DNA of 15,337 nucleotides, from assembly GCA_024653385.1 (NCBI GenBank), contig JANLFZ010000095.1, positions 1-15,337 on the forward strand, given 5' to 3'. Below, one piece after another: positions 13,686-15,337 of this stretch. The DNA comes from Thermoguttaceae bacterium (GTDB lineage: Bacteria > Planctomycetota > Planctomycetia > Pirellulales > Thermoguttaceae). The notes beneath the pieces are model-generated. The model was given only the letters and a program-made list of their open reading frames with translations, searched no databases and was not told the DNA's origin. Both the position numbers and the translations under genes were made by a program. The number at the start of each line of letters is the position of its first letter. Position 1 is the first letter of the stretch.

Positions 13686-15044
13686 TCAATCTTCCGGCAG
13701 GGGCTTGCCCTTGGTCTCGGGGGCCCAGATGAGGGCCACCAGCCCGAGGGCGAAGATGAACGAAAGGTACGTGGCGGCCTTGCGGAAGGGCTCCTCGACG
13801 CCTTGCGAGAGCATGGTCTGGTTCAAGTACATGAGCATCGGGGGGAAGCCCGCTGCCAGGTACCGTACCGTGTTGTAGCAGAACCCCACGCCTGTCCCGC
13901 GCAGCCGGGTGGGGAAAAGCTCGGGAAAATAGATCGAATAGCCCCCAAACACCGAGAGCTGGGCGAAGCCCATCAACGGCAGCATCCAGTAGGCGTCGGT
14001 GCTGGTGTGCAGGCTGTTGAAGACGAAGATCGTCGTGACCAGGCAAAGGATGAAGGCGACGAAGAAGGCGGGTCGTCGTCCGATGAACGTCGCGGCGAAG
14101 GTGAAGGCGAGCATTCCCAGAAACGATCCCACGTCTTGAAGCGCCGTGGCGTTGCCGCGCACCGTGTCGATCGTCTGTTGCGACTCCCCTTGCGCGCGCA
14201 GGGCCCCGGAGATGAGTTCCGGCGAGAAGAAGCCGATGCCCCACAGGCCGGCCATGCCTGCCAGACCCAGACACACGCCCACCAGCACGTTCCGCCGCCA
14301 GGTGGGGTGCCGGAACAGATCGGGAATCGAGCCGATGTGCCGCGACTGGTCGCCGCCCTCGCGAATCTTGCGCTTGGCCTCTTTCCAGCGTTCGGGTTCG
14401 CGCAGCACGAGAATCATCGGGATGACGAGCAAGGCCGGGAGAATGCCCACGAAGAAGATGACCCGCCACCCCGAAAGCCCGAATAGGAAATCGGCCTGCC
14501 CGGGCCGGATCTGGGTGCTCAAGAGCGAGCCCATGATGTTCCCGGCCGCGGAGATCGCCTGGAGCGAGCCCAGGGCGATCGAGCGGAACCCGCCGGGCAC
14601 GCTTTCGGCGACCAACGTGGTTGCCGCCCCGAACATGCCGCCCACGCCCAGCCCGACGAGAAACCGGTACATGAGAAACTCGTGGGGCGTGCGGGCGATT
14701 CCCGACAGACCGGTGAAGCCCGAGTAGACCAGAAGCGTCACCACCATGGTCTTCACGCGGCCCCAGCGGTCGCTCATCATGCCGAAGATGATGCCGCCGG
14801 TGGCCCAGCCGATCATCATGATGCCCGTCGCCCAACCACTCCAGTTCTTGACCACTTCGTCGGCGGAGCCGCCGCCGAGCACCTCGCGCAGCGCCGGTTC
14901 GCGGGCCAGGGCGAAGATGCGCTGATCCATGCAGTCGAACAACCAGCCGCACGAGGCGATGATCACGACCAACCAGTGGTACCAAGTCACGCCCGTCAGA
15001 ACGCCTTGCCTGGTCCCCTCTTGTTCCGCCGACGGAGTGTGCAT
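13686..15044 (-). CDS. MFS transporter, sugar acid/organic acid type
   Basis: This inner-membrane major facilitator has 452 aa and about 12 hydrophobic segments. The loop 2-3 motif A is GMMSDRWGRVKTM (about 88-100). TM1 carries two acidic residues in FDCMDQRIFALA (about 36-47), as in the sialate/lactate and metabolite:H+ symporter groups, and RFLVGLGVGGMFGA at TM4 is the matching motif. PELFPTRLRGTGVGFCYN in the second half is the usual sugar/acid porter motif, and the protein ends in PETKGKPLPED. The substrate cannot be read from the sequence; NanT-like or JEN1-like acid uptake is the best guess. The ATG at 15044 has GAGGTG 4 bases upstream. It could import products made by the secreted cassette, but it is separated from it by thrS-infC. 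Confidence 0.9.
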   Translation of the reverse strand: MHTPSAEQEGTRQGVLTGVTWYHWLVVIIASCGWLFDCMDQRIFALAREPALREVLGGGSADEVVKNWSGWATGIMMIGWATGGIIFGMMSDRWGRVKTMVVTLLVYSGFTGLSGIARTPHEFLMYRFLVGLGVGGMFGAATTLVAESVPGGFRSIALGSLQAISAAGNIMGSLLSTQIRPGQADFLFGLSGWRVIFFVGILPALLVIPMILVLREPERWKEAKRKIREGGDQSRHIGSIPDLFRHPTWRRNVLVGVCLGLAGMAGLWGIGFFSPELISGALRAQGESQQTIDTVRGNATALQDVGSFLGMLAFTFAATFIGRRPAFFVAFILCLVTTIFVFNSLHTSTDAYWMLPLMGFAQLSVFGGYSIYFPELFPTRLRGTGVGFCYNTVRYLAAGFPPMLMYLNQTMLSQGVEEPFRKAATYLSFIFALGLVALIWAPETKGKPLPED

Positions 15045-15062
15045 GCAACACCTCGAACGTCT

Positions 15063-15068
15063 AGAATA
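15063..15068 (-). promoter_or_regulatory. Candidate -10 box of the MFS gene
   Basis: TATTCT on the - strand (4/6) lies 18 bases before the ATG at 15044. No acceptable -35 box is seen 17 bases upstream. The 137-base gap to the signal peptidase ATG must hold both divergent promoters. Confidence 0.3.
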
Positions 15069-15181
15069 CCGGTGGGTCGAGCCAGTCCGCAGAAGAAGGG
15101 CCTATTGTCCACGACCGGGACGGGCGGTGTCAATTGGGCAAAGCTGCTTGTGCCGTGTGCCGGTTGCGACCGCTGGTTGAC

Positions 15182-15337
15182 ATGGCGGTGCTCGTTTTGG
15201 CCATCGCCATCCTGGGACGCACTTGGCTCGTCGAGGGGCTGGTCGCGCCGTTCGAAGTGGCCAGCGGATCGATGGCCGAGACGCTCTTGGGGCCACACCG
15301 GCGGATCGTCTGCGGCGATTGCGGCTGGGAATTCGTG
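15182..15337 (+). CDS. lepB: Signal peptidase I-like protein (5' part, cut by window end)
   Basis: The first 52 codons are visible. A hydrophobic helix (MAVLVLAIAILGRTWL) is followed by VEGLVAPFEVASGSMAETLL, where SGSM carries the catalytic serine of S26 signal peptidases (box B). Right after it comes VCGDCGWEF, a CxxC pair resembling a zinc-binding knuckle and not part of the standard E. coli enzyme. The catalytic lysine and the rest lie beyond the window. Such enzymes cut signal peptides from exported proteins at the membrane, and they would process the three secreted proteins encoded here. The start is uncertain: in-frame GTG 15155 and TTG 15134 would add RPLVD-like residues that look protein-like, and no start has a good ribosome site. 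Confidence 0.85.
   Translation, partial: MAVLVLAIAILGRTWLVEGLVAPFEVASGSMAETLLGPHRRIVCGDCGWEFV

Noticed and set aside
13591..15051. 486-codon alternative frame over the MFS gene
   Set aside because: The translation is Arg/His-rich and soluble-looking, whereas the neighbouring frame gives 12 membrane segments and MFS motifs.
1..15337. CRISPR arrays, tRNA or rRNA genes, transposases
   Set aside because: None was seen on either strand. The repeats present are single palindromes, not regularly spaced arrays.

Overview
The window is GC-rich bacterial DNA. Its gene content suggests a member of the Planctomycetota, probably Pirellulales-like: a DUF5107-TPR secreted protein, a beta-helix secreted protein, a signal peptidase with a CxxC insertion, and scattered short palindromic repeats of types I associate with that phylum. 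The taxonomic call is an inference from content. No marker here was compared with a database.

Layout. On the + strand at the left are guaA (GMP synthase) and xseB (exonuclease VII small subunit), four bases apart, followed by a membrane-anchored GGDEF-like protein whose signature is degenerate (SGQRF). Facing them on the - strand is a block of three genes for predicted secreted proteins. Read in the transcription direction they are an alpha-helical-barrel/beta-sandwich protein resembling polysaccharide lyases (10563 to 8776), a DUF5107 + TPR protein (8547 to 5398) and a right-handed parallel beta-helix protein (5278 to 3449). All three start with signal peptides, and the block looks like a carbohydrate-processing cassette. 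The middle gene has a good promoter of its own (TTGACG, 17 bases, TATTGT).

Further right on the + strand are thrS (threonyl-tRNA synthetase) and infC (IF3), each with a structured leader and a recognisable promoter. A 12-TM MFS transporter on the - strand meets infC tail to tail with 6 bases between them. At the right edge, divergent from the transporter, is the start of a signal peptidase I-like gene cut by the window end.

The observations most worth a second look are: (1) infC has a well-placed Shine-Dalgarno for an AUC codon three codons inside the usual ATG call, matching the known habit of infC genes to use rare start codons for autoregulation; (2) two copies of a palindromic repeat lie in frame inside the DUF5107-TPR gene, each adding a PLPQAGEG peptide to the protein; (3) the uncharacterised three-gene secreted cassette; (4) a degenerate GGDEF domain; (5) structured leaders in front of thrS and infC, and an infC without rpmI-rplT next to it. 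No CRISPR array, tRNA, rRNA or transposase gene was seen.
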